The notes: generated from the letters alone by a model not told the origin. Counted from the first letter of the stretch, positions 11,979-23,266 are shown. The stretch: 64,000 nt of DNA from Lunularia cruciata (GCA_948567375.1 OX419756.1:45274333-45338332), one strand, 5' to 3'. Numbers and translations are program-made.

Positions 11979-12298
11979 TCCTTCAACAATTGAGTAAGGT
12001 GCTTGATTTGTTACTCCATTGCAAGGATAACATCCGGTATTCCCGCCATAGCTACTACTCTATTCCACTACTCCCAATTTATCTAATTGATTAACACATA
12101 GATGCGGCACATCCACCATTCTCCATAAGTTAGAATGAGAAGTATCAAGGGTTCCTCAAACAAGATGATCATATGTAGAAAGTCCTACCCAAAGCGCAAG
12201 GTGATGAATTGTATGAAACAATGCTTGGGTAATATTTGGACATGAAAATCCTAATGGTTTGGCGGAAGTGGATTTCGTGGTCCATGAATTCCATCCAT
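11979..12298 (-). pseudogene. Element B gag start and leader
   Basis: Continues the gag sequence cut at 10036 (CCAACAATTGAGTAAGG on the plus strand, matching 38635 in element G). It then covers the likely untranslated leader up to the primer binding site. Same layout as 38640-38950 in G. No clear initiation codon can be chosen because of decay. Confidence 0.6.
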
Positions 12299-12320
12299 CC
12301 CATTCCTACTTTGATACCAA
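12299..12320 (-). other. Primer binding site of element B
   Basis: Directly inside the 5' LTR the minus strand reads TTGGTATCAAAGTAGG, close to TTGGTATCAGAGCAGG. That sequence is complementary to the 3' end of plant initiator Met tRNA and is the usual primer site of chromoviruses. Confidence 0.82.
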
Positions 12321-12732
12321 TGTAAAAGTCCAAGACCAAGGAGAGAAAAAAGAGAATGGAAGCTCACATTGGGACACTTGAATGAGCAAAAACTCTGAAT
12401 GCCTAGCATGAGCTTTGGCTCTTGTATTTAGAGGGATCATACAAGGCTCTTGAGAAGCTTCTCAAGAAGCTTATTTGAGCCGCTTTCTTGGAGTGCAAGC
12501 CAAGTTACTTGGGAAGCTTCTCAAGAAGCTTCATTTTAGATGTCACTTACTTGGCGTGCAAGCTAAGCTAGTTGGAACCTTCTAGAAGCTAGTTACTTTG
12601 GGTGCAAGCTAAGCTAGCCAAGAAGCTTCCCAAGAAGCTTCCTAGATATTTTTGGAATATTCTAAGCTAATTTGTTGTATTTTCTACTTTGTTAGCCTTG
12701 CTAACTTTGTTGCTAAACTCCATATTGTTACA
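12321..12732 (-). repeat. Family 1 LTR, 5' LTR of B
   Basis: TGTAAAAGTCC...ATTGTTACA on the plus strand, 412 bp, followed by target duplication TTGGT. Contains the module AGAAGCTTCTCAAGAAGCTT and three copies of the TTGGCGTGCAAGCTAAGCTAG-like spacer. Confidence 0.92.
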
Positions 12733-12737
12733 TTGGT

Positions 12738-13013
12738 GCAACAATTTGTCATTCAACTTGCTCAACTCGGAATTTGCCATCAAAGATTTGCCACACCATT
12801 CAATTGACTAGAAGCCAAGAGAATCTATTTCTATTCATCTTGAAGATTGGTAGCTTCAAAGTAATGCTTGCAGTCAGACACAAAATTCTCCACTATGCTC
12901 GGAAGATTCTTGCCTTCAAACACCTTGGGTTTTGGAAATCAGATTTGATCTTCTCCATCTTGAACTGGTGCTCTTTCTATGTGTTCTTGTTGTTGTTGGG
13001 CTTGTTCATCCAA
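12738..13013 (-). pseudogene. Element A gag remnant, part 2
   Basis: Continuation of A gag on the other side of B. The plus-strand sequence from 12738 matches 38365-38640 in element G without interruption. It ends at the microhomology CAATTG (13014-13019), where it joins element C. A frame that runs across this joint (13222-12977) is a chimera of reverse transcriptase and gag read in different phases and is not a gene. Confidence 0.75.
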
Positions 13014-13020
13014 CAATTGT

Positions 13021-13424
13021 GATCAAACAAGTCATCTATGTGGAGTAATGGGTATTTATTCTTCACCATTTGTTGATTTAGGCCCCGATAGTCAATGCAC
13101 ATGCGCATAGTACCATCATTCTTCTTCATAAACAAGACAAGAGCTCCAATGGTGATATCTTGGATTGGATAAACCCTTTTTGTAGCATATCCTTGATTTG
13201 AGCTTACACTCCTCCAACTCATGAGGTGATAGATGATACGGGGCCTTACAAGGAGGTGTTTTCCCAGAGATTATCTCAATTTCATGATCCACTCTCCTCT
13301 TTGGTGGTAATCTTGAAGGTAGATCATCCGGTAAAACATCTTCAAACTCCTTGACCACATCTATTAATTTCTCAAGAACTTGTCTAGTGAGTTGTGCACT
13401 TTGAACTCCTCTTATTAGACACAT
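13021..13424 (-). pseudogene. Element C reverse transcriptase, N-terminal part only
   Basis: In coding order 13424-13116 has [41 protein letters not shown]. Then, in another frame, 13222-13021 has [24 protein letters not shown] and [11 protein letters not shown]. These are the connector and fingers of a Ty3/gypsy reverse transcriptase. The protein ends just before the expected DQL motif, at the deletion joint. One frameshift lies near 13200. Confidence 0.85.
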
Positions 13425-13860
13425 GAAACATCTATTTGTCTTACAAATTGCTACTATTTCTATGACATATAGAGGTAATTCTTGCCTCTATGCTCTCTCT
13501 TTTACTCCAATGATCTTCCATTTGCCTAGTCCTTACTACCTTCTTCCTCCATTTGATCGTGGGGTTGTAATGCTCCATCCACAACATAGCCAAGATTGCA
13601 CCATAGCAAGCTAACCGTATTACTCGCCACTCAATTGCCTCATGATTCTCTCCTACAAAGAGTGTTACCTGTCTAGGTAATGATTCAATCCTCTCTATCT
13701 GCCCATTAGGTAATTCTACTTCCTCATTCTCATCCTTCTCTAGATCCATCTCCAACCTTGTTGCAACAAAGCGAGACAAGAATTCTCTATTGCTCAAGGA
13801 TCTATCAATACTCTCACCTAATTGCCTTCTAAGACTCCATTTACCACAATCAATTGTGAG
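13425..13860 (-). pseudogene. Element C protease remnant
   Basis: The stretch 13797-13441 encodes SNREFLSRFVATRLE, then ESLPRQVTLFVGENHEAIEW and a CYGAILAMLWMEHYNPTIKW block. This matches the flap and C-terminal WL..HNP..DW pattern of gypsy proteases. The catalytic region should lie just above 13797 and is degraded, so the active-site residues cannot be confirmed. The frame continues toward reverse transcriptase in the usual order. Confidence 0.72.
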
Positions 13861-13899
13861 TTTGTCTTTCTTAGTTTTTGTGCACTTGTCTTCTTCCTT

Positions 13900-15029
13900 T
13901 CCCCACTATTTTGTTTTTCCCTTGAGCCAATAAGGCTGCAAGGTACAATTATTGGCAATATTTATTTTTTGAGGTGATTTCTACCTCCTCGTCTTCAATT
14001 CTTCTCTCAATGTTGTTCAAAGATTGCATGTATGGAGGCCAAGGGCCTTTATGAAAGCAAGCATGATAGGTGATGGCAAGGTGTCTGACTTGGCCACAAT
14101 TGTAACAATGATGTTGTTTTTGCTCAATTTCCTTCTCCTCGTGGGACCCCATCTCTTCTTTCTTCAACTCATCCTCATCCTCCTTGGGCAGGTTGTGATC
14201 CTTGTTCTCTGAATCCAATATTACTTGATTCTATAGGAACTGGTCCACCAAAGGGTTGTGTTTCCACTTGATAATGTTGAGTTGGAATGACCTCTTTACC
14301 TCATCCTAATGCCCTTTCTATTCTTTGGGCACAAGCAATGGCTTCAAAAACCATATGAGGGTTTTGTACCATCACTTTGTGGCGGATTTTCTCTTTCAAT
14401 CCTTGTTTGAAATTATCAAGAGCTTCTGTAGGACTCATGTCAATTATTGCAACCTCTAAATCCAAGAATGCCTCCACATATTCTTGCACATTGTTTTTTT
14501 GCTTCAATTCCCATACTCAAGTTTGGGTCACCTAAAAATCCACCAATTGGAAGTTCTTTAGTAGCCTTTCCTGCATGGCCATCCAATTGACATCCCTTCC
14601 TTCTGCCAACATTGATTGTTCCCAAGCATTGTACCATGTGAGAGTTTTATCAGTCAAATACATACATGCAAACACACCGGCAGAACAATCGGTGATTACA
14701 GTTGTAAAAGATCAAAAGTATTGATTCATTCTTGAAATCCAATTTTCTATGACTCCCATGGAATGTTGTCCAGGGTAAGGTTTGATGTTGTAGGTCTTCT
14801 TCATTCGTAGTAACAATGTGGCCTCATTGTTGATCAGGGTTGGTGTCCTTGGCATGAGTGACTCTCCATGTGCTTTGATTGCTGGTATTGGGTTTTGGGA
14901 TGAATCTCCTTTGTGCATTGCTTGATTGGTCCTTAAAGTACGTACTTGACTTTGCAATGCTTCCATGGTCATCTTGATCTCCCAAAACTCATTCAACCTT
15001 CCTTGCATTCCTTGCATTAACTCTTCCAA
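13900..15029 (-). pseudogene. Element C gag remnant
   Basis: Starts near 15029 with a methionine followed by a coiled-coil-prone segment (MEELMQGMQGRLNEF...MEALQSQVRTL). Then come the capsid entry YPGQHSMGVIENWISRMNQYF (near 14760-14712), the FKQGLKEKIRHKVMVQNP block (14430-14360) and a degenerate zinc knuckle near 14110-14080 (CYNCGQVRHLAIT with the last cysteine replaced by tyrosine). Blocks lie in different frames, so it is broken. Confidence 0.8.
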
Positions 15030-15619
15030 CTACATACCCATGGTTCCTACACACAACACTGCTCAATCGCTCCTTTCTACTTCAATAGAGGATTAATATG
15101 ATCATGCAAGAGGGAGCAGGGACTATTGAGATTACCATGGGAACTTCAGAGGCTACCACTTGTTGATAGTATTCTTCACCAAAATTGCAGGGTACGAAAT
15201 CCCTAAACATCACTTTTGGTCTCACCACATAACAGATTTCTACTTGAGTGTTGAAAGGGAGGAGATTTGGTATTTTCAGATCCATCACAATAGAATGTGG
15301 ATCATCAAATCCCACTCTCTATCGTAGATTACCACAAGCAAATTACCGAGTTTGGCAAATTCATCACTTTATCCATGAACTTTACTCCGAAATGAAAAAC
15401 AGAATACACTCTCACTTTCTCATGCTGAATGTACATAATCTTGATATAGAATGGATTCAAGAACTGAAAGAGAGGTGCTGGATATTGTCCTCCCAGAGCC
15501 TCCATTCCATCCTCTCTCTAGCACACTCCTAACTTGTTGATTACACTAGGGTCTCCTCAAAATTACTCAGTCTTTGTAGCCCATATTCTTCCAAGAGGGG
15601 TGACCTGCTCTCTTGAATG
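15030..15619 (-). other. Element C leader between primer binding site and gag
   Basis: About 590 bases with no recognised domain. A 77-codon frame on the minus strand (15315-15082) has no known motif. Position fits the untranslated leader of element C. Confidence 0.5.
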
Positions 15620-15641
15620 ACTACACCTGCTCTAATACCAT
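15620..15641 (-). other. Primer binding site of element C
   Basis: On the minus strand TGGTATTAGAGCAGGTG follows the LTR after one spacer base. It resembles the initiator Met tRNA complement TGGTATCAGAGC with one change. Confidence 0.78.
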
Positions 15642-16230
15642 TTTAATACTCCAAGAAGAGGAAACCTAAAGAGAAACACACAATTTTACACTCAAACTTC
15701 CAATGCCTCCAAGGAGCACCTTGATTGTATTATATAGCAAAGGAGACTACCCCAAAGGAAGCTTCACCCTTATATTAGATACATGGATGGGTGACATGTC
15801 ATTGATCTCCACTCTTAGATAAGTTGTATGCATGGGTGACATGTTGGTCTTGATCCTATCTGGTTGGTCAAACCACCTTTGACAAAAGGGAATCTTTAGG
15901 GAATCTTCTTATAGGAATCTCCAAATTGCATGGGTGAGGTACCGTTGGAAAGCTCTCAATGAGAAAAAATGGGAGGGAGGGAAGTCCAGAATTTCCTTTG
16001 TTGTTGGGAGGGGGTGTGAATTGCACATTTTGAGGTCTAATTCATCTATTTAGGCCTCCAAAATTGGCTTTGAAGTTTTCATGCTATTTTTGGGTCCTAC
16101 CTTATTAGTAGAAGTCCTCTTTTGATGACACCTCTATCTAACATACCTAGATAATCATACATAACATCCTTCTTAATGTTACCAAGCCAATTTTTAGCCC
16201 TAGCTAATATGTCTAGCTATTGGTATTACA
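15642..16230 (-). repeat. Family 2 LTR, 5' LTR of element C
   Basis: Minus strand reads TGTAATACCAATAGC...GGAGTATTAAA. The terminal TACA is altered to TAAA at the inner end. It is 589 bp and aligns over its length with the solo LTR 597-1326 (opposite orientation), apart from that copy's 155-bp internal duplication. Confidence 0.87.
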
Positions 16231-17446
16231 CCTATGGGGCTCCACTTGCTAGCAAAGGATCCCGAGTCAAGGCAGGGATCATTGAGGTACTTGGTACTCT
16301 TGGCACTCCATATGAACCAACTAGTCCTCCTTCTTCTTGTCTAGGTTCACTCACCATTGTCTCCTTCTCTTGCACTATCAAAAGATACCTCTATCTTGGA
16401 GAAGGAGTTCTCCTACTTTGTGGATGCTAATTCCCTATCCGGTGAAAGTTCCTTCTCTTGATCTACAAGTACTATGGATTCACTAGGGGCACCTTGTGAA
16501 TCTTGGTCAGCTCTCCTACCACTTCCCAGTTGCAATTTGTCATTGGCCTAGGAAGCCTCTTCCTCCAAAGAGTCCACTACCTAAGGATTTGGTCTATGTC
16601 TCTTGAGTCATGAGCATCTTTCATTTGCTTGTTCCTTCTCTAGCAGCCTTGTCTATGGGTAACTAATTACCCATCTTCTTTCATTTGTTGAAGGCATCCT
16701 TGTACTACTTGATCTCTCCTTCATATTCCTAAGGGATATTAATGCACTAGGAAGAGCTTCCTCTCCTCCTACCAGAATAGTCTCATCTCAATATAAAATT
16801 TGGCTTTAATGGTGAGAGGAAATGAGAACCCCATATCATTTGCAATTGCTTGTAAGTTCTTAAGTGTTCCATCATTGAGTGTTCAATGATAGAACATCCT
16901 CAACCAATCTGCGGGTTCTCCTTTATGCAATAGTTGGAGAAAAGTTGCTTGCCCATTATTCACATATGTTGTCTATGAGGATTTGAACAAATTCATAATC
17001 AAGGTTACCATGGTGCACCCAATAGGGTCATGGTATCCTTGCACCTTCCAACCATTCTCTATCTTCTTGTGTTTAAACGAGGACTCAAATTTCCTTGTCA
17101 TTTCTTCTGATGGTCAATGCTAGTCTTGATCAAGGTGTATTGCTCTTGATGTTGAATCAGACCCAAGCACTTTTTGTCATGCTTCTCAATCCTTGCAAAC
17201 ACATTTCCTCTCAAGTCAAAGAAGTTTGGGTTCTTCTTCTCCTTAATCTCTACTACCCTTGGAAGGCATGTGAAATCCAAAATCTGGAATAGCAAGTAGA
17301 GATGTGTTGAATTCAAGTCCTTTGTATAGCAATAGTGCACCCAGTCCTCTACTCCAAGTGATTGCAATGCAATGCCAATCTTCTTCTTTGTGGGAGATAT
17401 CATGGTATGAAAGTGCACATCAAGCTTGCTTCTCACTTTGTGTTCT
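16231..17446 (-). pseudogene. Unassigned coding remnant J, part 3 (gag-like?)
   Basis: No LTR or pol motif. On the minus strand a frame of about 113 codons (17436-17098) is followed by a second stretch (17101-16850) with FKHKKIENGWKV, GYHDPIG and, after one in-frame stop, QATFLQLLHKGEPADWLRMFY. The second stretch is clearly related to the plus-strand segment at 46071-46290, so it is real ancestral coding sequence of a repeated gene. I do not recognise the family. Below 16850 the frame decays. The right edge is the insertion site of element E (target duplication GTTCT/ATTCT), and the sequence continues at 28446. Confidence 0.5.
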
Positions 17447-17865
17447 TGTAAAAGACCAAGGAGTGAAATAGGAGAATTGAGATCACATTAGGACTCTTGA
17501 ATGAGGGAAACTCTAGATGCCTAGCATGAGCTTGGGAGTTTGGTATTTATAGGAAACATACAAGGCTCTTGGGAAGCTTCCTAAAAGCTATCTTCTTAGA
17601 GTGCAAGCTAAACTAATCAAGAAGCTTCTTGAGAATCTTCCCTTTAGAAGCCACCTACTTGGTATGCATGCTAAGCTAGCCAAGAAGTTTCCCAAGAAGC
17701 TTCCTCCTAGAAATCACCACTTGGTATACTCATTACCTAATACTTGAAAGGTACCAAGTAGCTTCCTAGATGCTTCTAGAATATTCTTATAGTTCTTGGC
17801 TAATTTAGCCTACTTGCTACTTTGTTACTTTTGACTAACTCATCTATAAATTCCATATTTTTACA
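17447..17865 (-). repeat. Family 1 LTR, 3' LTR of E
   Basis: TGTAAAAGACC...ATTTTTACA, 419 bp. Holds a perfect three-module heat-shock-like site TTCTAGAATATTC at 17774-17786. Followed by a weakened polypurine tract (minus strand AGCAGAGGAGGAATA). Confidence 0.9.
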
Positions 17866-18208
17866 TATTCCTCCTCTGCTAGTTGGTGATGGCCTTGTCA
17901 CCATGGAAGCTTCAAATCACTATATGGCCATTTGTGCATTGTGGAGATTAGAAAGAGACTCCCAAGTGGTATCATGAAGGGGATACCCTTTCCAAAGAAC
18001 TTTGTACTTAGTATATTGTTGGTGGCCATGTTAAATGTGGTGATGTGCAAGGACACAATCAACTTCATACTTTTCATGATTGTTGGTAGGGACTGGAGGA
18101 AGAAGAGGAGGAGGAGGTTGGACATGAGAGAAAAAGGAAGGTAGATTAGAAACAAAAGGTTTGCATGAAAGACAAGGTGGATTTGCATACTACAAGGTAA
18201 GGCAAATC
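17866..18208 (-). pseudogene. Element E chromodomain region, cut by D
   Basis: Minus strand between the polypurine tract and the D insertion, aligning with the chromodomain and integrase tail of G (34165-34500). It contains the equivalent of the GKGIPFM(I/M)P nucleotide block, which encodes WKGYPLHDA in the proper frame. The sequence stops at the target site AAATC (18204-18208) and resumes at 23706. Confidence 0.72.
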
Positions 18209-18715
18209 TATAACAATATGGAGTTTACCGATAAGTTAGTCGTGACTAATGAAGTAACAAATAGGCAAAATTAGTCAAAACTTAGAAGAATATTCTAGAA
18301 GCATCTAGGAAGCTACTTGGTACCTTCCAAGTAGTGTGTAATGTGCATGCCAAGTGTGGACTTCTAGGAGGAAGATTCCTAGGAAACTTCCTAGCTAGTT
18401 TAGCTTGCATGCCAAGTATGTGGTTTCCAAAAGGAAGATTCTTGGGAAGCTTCCCAACTAGCTTTGCTTGCATGCCAAGTAGATGGCTTGTAGAAGAAAG
18501 ACTCTTGAGAACTTCTTGCTTAGCTTGGCTTGCACTCTAAGAAAATGAATTTTAGGGAGCTTCTTGAGAAGCTTCTCAAGAGCTTTGTATGCTTCCTTAT
18601 AAATACCAAAGCCTAAGCTCATGCTAGGCATTTGGAGTTTTCTTCATTCAAGAGTCCTAATGTGATATTTGACTTTGATATTCCATACTCTTATTTCTCT
18701 ACTTGGTCTTTTACA
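18209..18715 (+). repeat. Family 1 LTR, 5' LTR of D
   Basis: Starts TATAACAATATGG (TG changed to TA) and ends GGTCTTTTACA. Contains the three-module heat-shock-like site GAATATTCTAGAA at 18288-18300, several GAAGCTTC dyads and a TATA-like box CCTTATAAATACC at about 18595-18607, so transcription would start near 18630. Confidence 0.92.
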
Positions 18716-18737
18716 TTGGAATTAGAGCAGGAATGGG
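18716..18737 (+). other. Primer binding site of element D
   Basis: TTGGAATTAGAGCAGGAATGGG starts immediately after the LTR. It is a two-to-three base variant of TTGGTATCAGAGCAGG, complementary to initiator Met tRNA. Confidence 0.85.
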
Positions 18738-18959
18738 ATTGATGAAATTTATGGACCATCAAATCCATTTCTACCAAACCATTAGGATTTTGGTGTCCAT
18801 ATATCACCCAAGTATTTGCATGATGAATTATTTCACATAATAAATCATCTCATGCTTTGGATAGAATTTTTTGAATGTGATCACTTTGTCTGATGAACCC
18901 TTGGTACTTCCAATTGTAACTTATGGAGAACAGTGGATGTTTTGCATCTACGTGTTAAC

Positions 18960-19950
18960 TTAGATACATTAGAGGTAGTTTGATAAAGTAGTAGCAATGG
19001 CGGCAATGCTTGAAGTTATCATTACTATACAGTAACAAATCAAGCGCCTTACTTGATTGTTGGAAGAAAGAGATCATCACTGACAAAAGCATGTAGAGAG
19101 AGCACCATTTTGAGAAAGAGAAAAGCTAATCTGATTTTTGAAGCCCAAGGTATATGAAAGCAAGAACCTCAAGCACATAATAAAGAATTTTGTATTTGAT
19201 TGTGAATATTATTTTGAAGCTACAAATCTTCAAGATGAACTAGAGATAGATTCTCTTAGCTTCAACCCAATTGGACAGAGTGGCAAAATTGTGGTGGCAA
19301 TTGTGATTAGAGCAAGCTAAATGGCCATTTTTGTGGCAATCTTCACATGGAAAGAATTCAAGAGCATAATAATTGATCAATTTCAAGTGAAAAATGCCAC
19401 ACAAGCTGTACAAGATAGGTTGGCAAAATTGAAGCAGATTGGTTCTATAAGAAGTTACATTACTCAATTCAAGGTGCATAATGCAATACCATAATGAAAA
19501 TTCAAGATATATTAGAAAGTGAAGCTCCAGATTGATTTGTGAGGGGCTTGTTGTCTCACACCAACTTGGATATGACCATGCAAGAGCCCAAACACTTGGA
19601 AGAAGCCATTTAGTTGGTTAAGCACTTTGATTACTTGGTTGTGGCAACTTGGTCTCAACCTTGACCTTCATAGAACCTCCCCACACACTATAGATGGGTG
19701 GAAGAGCTAACAAGAATGGAGATTGATGTTATCCAATAGAAACCACTTAGCCCTAAAAATAGGGAAAGATTGCAACAAAATGGTAGGTACTTTTATTGTC
19801 ATAAAATTGTGCATTGCATTGTAGAATATCCACTCAAGAATGGATGACCCAAAAAAATTGCCCAAATGGAGTTCATGGAGCATGATGATCAAGGAAACAA
19901 GGAATCCTAGTAGGAGAAGTAAAGCTATCAATTGGGAACTTGATTAGTTC
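18960..19950 (+). pseudogene. Element D gag remnant
   Basis: Plus-strand gag. A capsid segment at 19138-19320 (NLKHIIKNFVFDCEYYFEA region) is followed by stretches equivalent to KIRQIGSIRSYITQF and the HTNLDMTMQEPKHLEEA block (19560-19620). The degenerate zinc knuckle YFYCHKIVHCIVEY lies near 19785-19830 (both outer cysteines changed to tyrosine). Frames are broken at many points. No intact start. Confidence 0.78.
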
Positions 19951-20613
19951 TAATGAGATTGAAGGCTTGACCTATGTAAGTTTACTTTACTTGCAAGGTA
20001 TGATATCTTATCGTGGTTGTAGGATTTTGGTAGATTTTGGAAATTCAAAGAATCACATCTCTATGCAATTAGCAAAGGAATAAAGTATTCCTATCAAGCC
20101 ACTAAGTGGGAGTAGATTGATGGTGGATGGTAGAAAATGTTTTGCATTCCATATATCATATTTTATTACATTCAATATTGGGAAGGAGTATTTAGAGTGT
20201 ATGAGGTTTGTCATGGAACCTTTACACTATGATGTATTTCTAGGTTTGCCTTGCATGAACATCATAAGTTTCAATTTGATTGGATCCAAAAATAAATTCA
20301 AGTATAACACCAAAGTAAGAATTACTGATTAGGTATTCTGGCACACTTGAGTAAGATACCTAAAAATAATGAGTCACAATATGGGAAGTTTGTTAGTAAA
20401 GCAACCATAAAACAAGCTTTGGAGGAAGATAAACCTATTTTTGTGTTGTGGATCAAGCTGATTGTACATGGAAAATTTGAGGAGGGCCAAAACCCTCATC
20501 AAGCAATGGTTGATCAAATAGTTCACAAGTTTGAAGATGCATTTCTAGATAATTGCCGAAGGGATTACCCTATGATTGTGGTATGCCCTTCAAGATTGAG
20601 TTATTGCCAATAA
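19951..20613 (+). pseudogene. Element D protease and linker remnant
   Basis: The protease has RILVDFGNSKNHIS with the triplet D-F-G at 20033-20041, then DGRKCFAFHIS and LHYDVFLGLP (20117-20332). The linker 20347-20613 has KFVSKATIKQALEEDKP and HQAMVDQIVHKFEDAFLD, which leads into reverse transcriptase. The F in the active-site triplet is shared with A, B and F. Confidence 0.8.
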
Positions 20614-21745
20614 GTACTCCAATGAGTAGACCAATCTATCGGCTCTCACCAAAGGAGTTAGATGAGCTTCAAACAATGCTGATGGAATTTTTGTAGAAGG
20701 ATTTCATATGACATAGTACATCTCCTTGGGAAACATCAATGTTATTTGTTCCAAAGAAGGATGGAAGACTTCACTTTTGTATTGATTATCATGGCCTCTA
20801 TAAACAAACTATGAAGAATCTATATCCCTTGCCTTAAATTGATGACTTTCTAGATGAATTGAGTGGAGTATGATACTTCTCAAAATTGGATCTCTAAAGT
20901 GGTCATTGGCAGATTCTCATTGATAAAGAGGATGTGCAAAGATTACCTTTTGCACAAGGTATGGGCATTTTGAATGGGGATTTCTACCTTTTAGGGTCAC
21001 TAATGCTCTATTAGTCTTCATGGATCACATGCATTGGGTGTTGGATAGGCTATTGGATTAGTATGTGATGATGTTCTTAGATGATATTTTAATCTATAGC
21101 AAGATGGAGGCAAAACACACAAATCATATGTGAGAAGTCCTCAGATGACTATGTCAATGGAATATTTACTGCAAGAAGTCAAAGTGTACCTTTTGGTAGA
21201 AAGAAAGTTACCTTCTTGGATCATAAGATCTCATAAGAGGGGATCAAGATGGAAGAGTAGAAAATCAAGGCAACTATTGATTGACCTACTCCAAAGGATA
21301 TCATAGAAGTGTAGACATTTAATGGATTGGCAAGTTTTACCCATGATGGCCACAAGCTTTTAGTGGACCACCAAGCAAAAAGAAGAATTCTGGAAGCTAA
21401 AACATACGGTGTCTTCAAGACCCATTTTTCAACCATATGATCCTCAACTACCTTGTGTGGTTGATTTTAATAATTCTTACTTTACCAATGAACTTGTGTT
21501 GTAGCAAGAATTTACAAATGGGTTACATCTCATTGCCTTTGTGTCTCATTAACTAAACATTGCAAAAAAAATTTAATATGCATGAGATCAAGAACTACTA
21601 ATAATGGTATATGCCACCAAGATATAAAGCCATTATCTCTGGGAGAAACAAGTGATCATGCAAATTGATCATAAACCCGTGTTTTAGATATAACATTTGG
21701 AGCACATGAAGAATCAACATCATGAAAGGGAACAACAACTATAAT
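20614..21745 (+). pseudogene. Element D reverse transcriptase and RNase H remnant
   Basis: Plus strand, heavily broken. Recognisable blocks are SPWG and [19 protein letters not shown] (20720-20810), the palm with MMFLDDILIYSKMEAK (near 21065-21115) and RNase H with VDFNN...LCCSKNLQMG-like remnants and MQIDHKPVF (21420-21690). Stops occur in the fingers and in the palm, so no product is expected. Confidence 0.83.
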
Positions 21746-23249
21746 TGTTTGCATGAAGACATCAATTACAACAATATTGGTCAACTCACAAGCCCAAATT
21801 GAGTTTAGGATAGCTTTACAACAAGATTCCTTCTTTCATATGGTACAAGGTCATCTTGCAGCACACAAGGAATACAACATCTTCTTCTTCAAGGAAGACC
21901 TTCTATTCTATGAGAATTGGATCTATGTTCCAACCAAGGGTGATCTACAAATTTTGCATCTTCAAGAAGCCCATGACTAACCAATCATTGATCACATGGG
22001 TATGGACAAGACCTTGGGTACCTTAGAATGCCAATGGTGGTGGCCCAACATGGCATGAGATGTTTGAGAGTTGTATGATCTTGTGAGAGTTACAAACACA
22101 ACAAGGCCAACAACCAAAATGCAAGTGTCCTCCTCAACCATTTCCCATCCCATCTGCTTGATGGGAACACATGAGCTTAGGTCTAATCACCTCCTTGCCC
22201 AAGATAAAGCAAGGTCACACAACAATTGTGATATTTGTGGATAAGCTTAGTAAGCAAATCCATTTGGCACCGACCTTTGATATTGTGGATGCTCCAACAT
22301 TTGCCTAGATCTACTTTGACAATATCTTCAAGCATCATGGGATGCCTTGTGTACTCATCTTTAATCGGGATCCTTGATATGCTAGAAAATTTTGGCAAGC
22401 ACACTTATAGATACTCAACACCAAGCTTGCTTTGTCCATGGCCTATCATTCTCAAATTGATGGACAAACCAAATGTGAAAATTGCACATTGGAGGATATG
22501 CTTGCTTTTATCAACATTCACCATACCAACTAGGATGAATATCTTGCAAATATTGAGTTTACCTATAATTATTCCAAAAGAAAGCACCAAATTCTATCCC
22601 TTCTTCCTTAATTTTGGCCAAGATCCACTTGTTCTAGATTCTCTTCTTGCTTCTGCTCCATCTCATGTCCCTCATATTTCCACTTTCTTTACCACAATAT
22701 CCCAATCCCTACAATAAGCCAAATCTTATCTCCTTATTGCTCAAAATTATCAAAAACAATATGTGGACTAATATTGTCATGATCTCACCTTTCAACTTGG
22801 TGATAAGATCATGCTTTCTTCTAGTAACCTACCTCTCCCACTTGATACCTAAGTTTGTAAACTTGCTCCTAATTAGATAGGTCTATTTGATGTCACCCAA
22901 ATCATTTCACTAGTTGCTTACTGACTTGCTTTGCCTTGTCATATGTGAATCCACACTATCTTTCATATTTCCAACTTGAAACCATTTTTGTTTAATCCAT
23001 CTTCCTTTTCCTCTTGTGTCCAACCACTTCCTCCGCCGCTCCTTATCAACAATCATAAGGAGTATGAATTTGATCATATCCTTGCACTTCTTCACATTTA
23101 ATATGACCACCAACAACATATGGAGTACAAAATCCTTTGGAAAGGGTATCCTCTCCATGATGCCACTTGAGAGCCTCTTTCTCATTTCTAGAATGTACAA
23201 ATATCCATCCAAGAGTTTGAAGCTTTCATGGTGGTGAGTACATTATCAA
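21746..23249 (+). pseudogene. Element D integrase and chromodomain remnant
   Basis: The zinc-binding domain region is at 21753-22110 (WIYVPTKGDLQ, HLQEAHD, HMGMDKTLGTL). The core is at 22180-22560 (KQGHTTIVIFVDKLSKQIHLAP, DNIFKHHGMPCVL), and the C-terminal part at 22560-22930 (PFFLNFGQDPLV, LPLPLDT, PFDVTQIIS). The chromodomain is at about 23035-23200 (KEYEFDHILALLHI, then after a stop MEYKILWKGYPLHDAT). Recognisable by order and motif, but with stops and frame changes. Confidence 0.85.
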
Positions 23250-23266
23250 CTAGTTGTGGGGAAATA
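23250..23266 (+). promoter_or_regulatory. Polypurine tract of element D
   Basis: TAGTTGTGGGGAAATA lies directly upstream of the 3' LTR start at 23267. Weaker than the GGTGGGGGAATA version of A but in the same place. Confidence 0.7.

Larger units (their letters stand above)
5237..12732 (-). mobile_element. Element B: chromovirus, family 1, nested in gag of A
   Basis: Complete outline of an LTR retrotransposon on the minus strand: 3' LTR 5237-5579, polypurine tract, chromodomain, integrase, RNase H, reverse transcriptase, protease, gag, primer binding site (TTGGTATCA on the minus strand, ending at 12320) and 5' LTR 12321-12732. The 5-bp target duplication TTGGT is perfect (5232-5236 and 12733-12737), and element A gag reads on across it. 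The element is enlarged by a 1.9-kb insertion at 10037-11973. The LTRs differ in length (343 against 412 bp) and at many positions, so the insertion is old. Confidence 0.92.
1..13019 (-). mobile_element. Element A: Ty3/gypsy chromovirus, family 1, 5' end missing
   Basis: Minus-strand LTR retrotransposon with 3' LTR at the left edge, then (in reverse coding order) chromodomain, integrase, RNase H, reverse transcriptase, protease and gag. It is interrupted twice: a family 2 solo LTR at 597-1326 inside the 3' end of pol, and element B at 5237-12732 inside gag. Its gag resumes at 12738 and stops near 13014-13019, where it is fused to reverse transcriptase sequence of element C. The 5' LTR and primer binding site are therefore lost. 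Every reading frame carries stops or shifts. Confidence 0.88.
13014..16230 (-). mobile_element. Element C: Ty3/gypsy element, family 2, truncated inside reverse transcriptase
   Basis: Minus-strand element with 5' LTR (15642-16230), primer binding site (TGGTATTAGAGCAGG on the minus strand, just below 15642), gag, protease and the first part of reverse transcriptase. Everything downstream (rest of pol and 3' LTR) is missing; the sequence passes directly into element A gag at 13014-13020. Its LTR differs from family 1 and matches the solo LTR at 597-1326. Confidence 0.85.

Noticed and set aside
12977..13222. Frame joining reverse transcriptase to an asparagine-rich tail
   Set aside because: The tail is gag sequence of element A read out of phase across a deletion joint.
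22235..22717. 160-codon plus-strand frame in D
   Set aside because: Overlaps the D integrase in a different phase; the known motifs (FVDKLSKQIHLAP) are in another frame.
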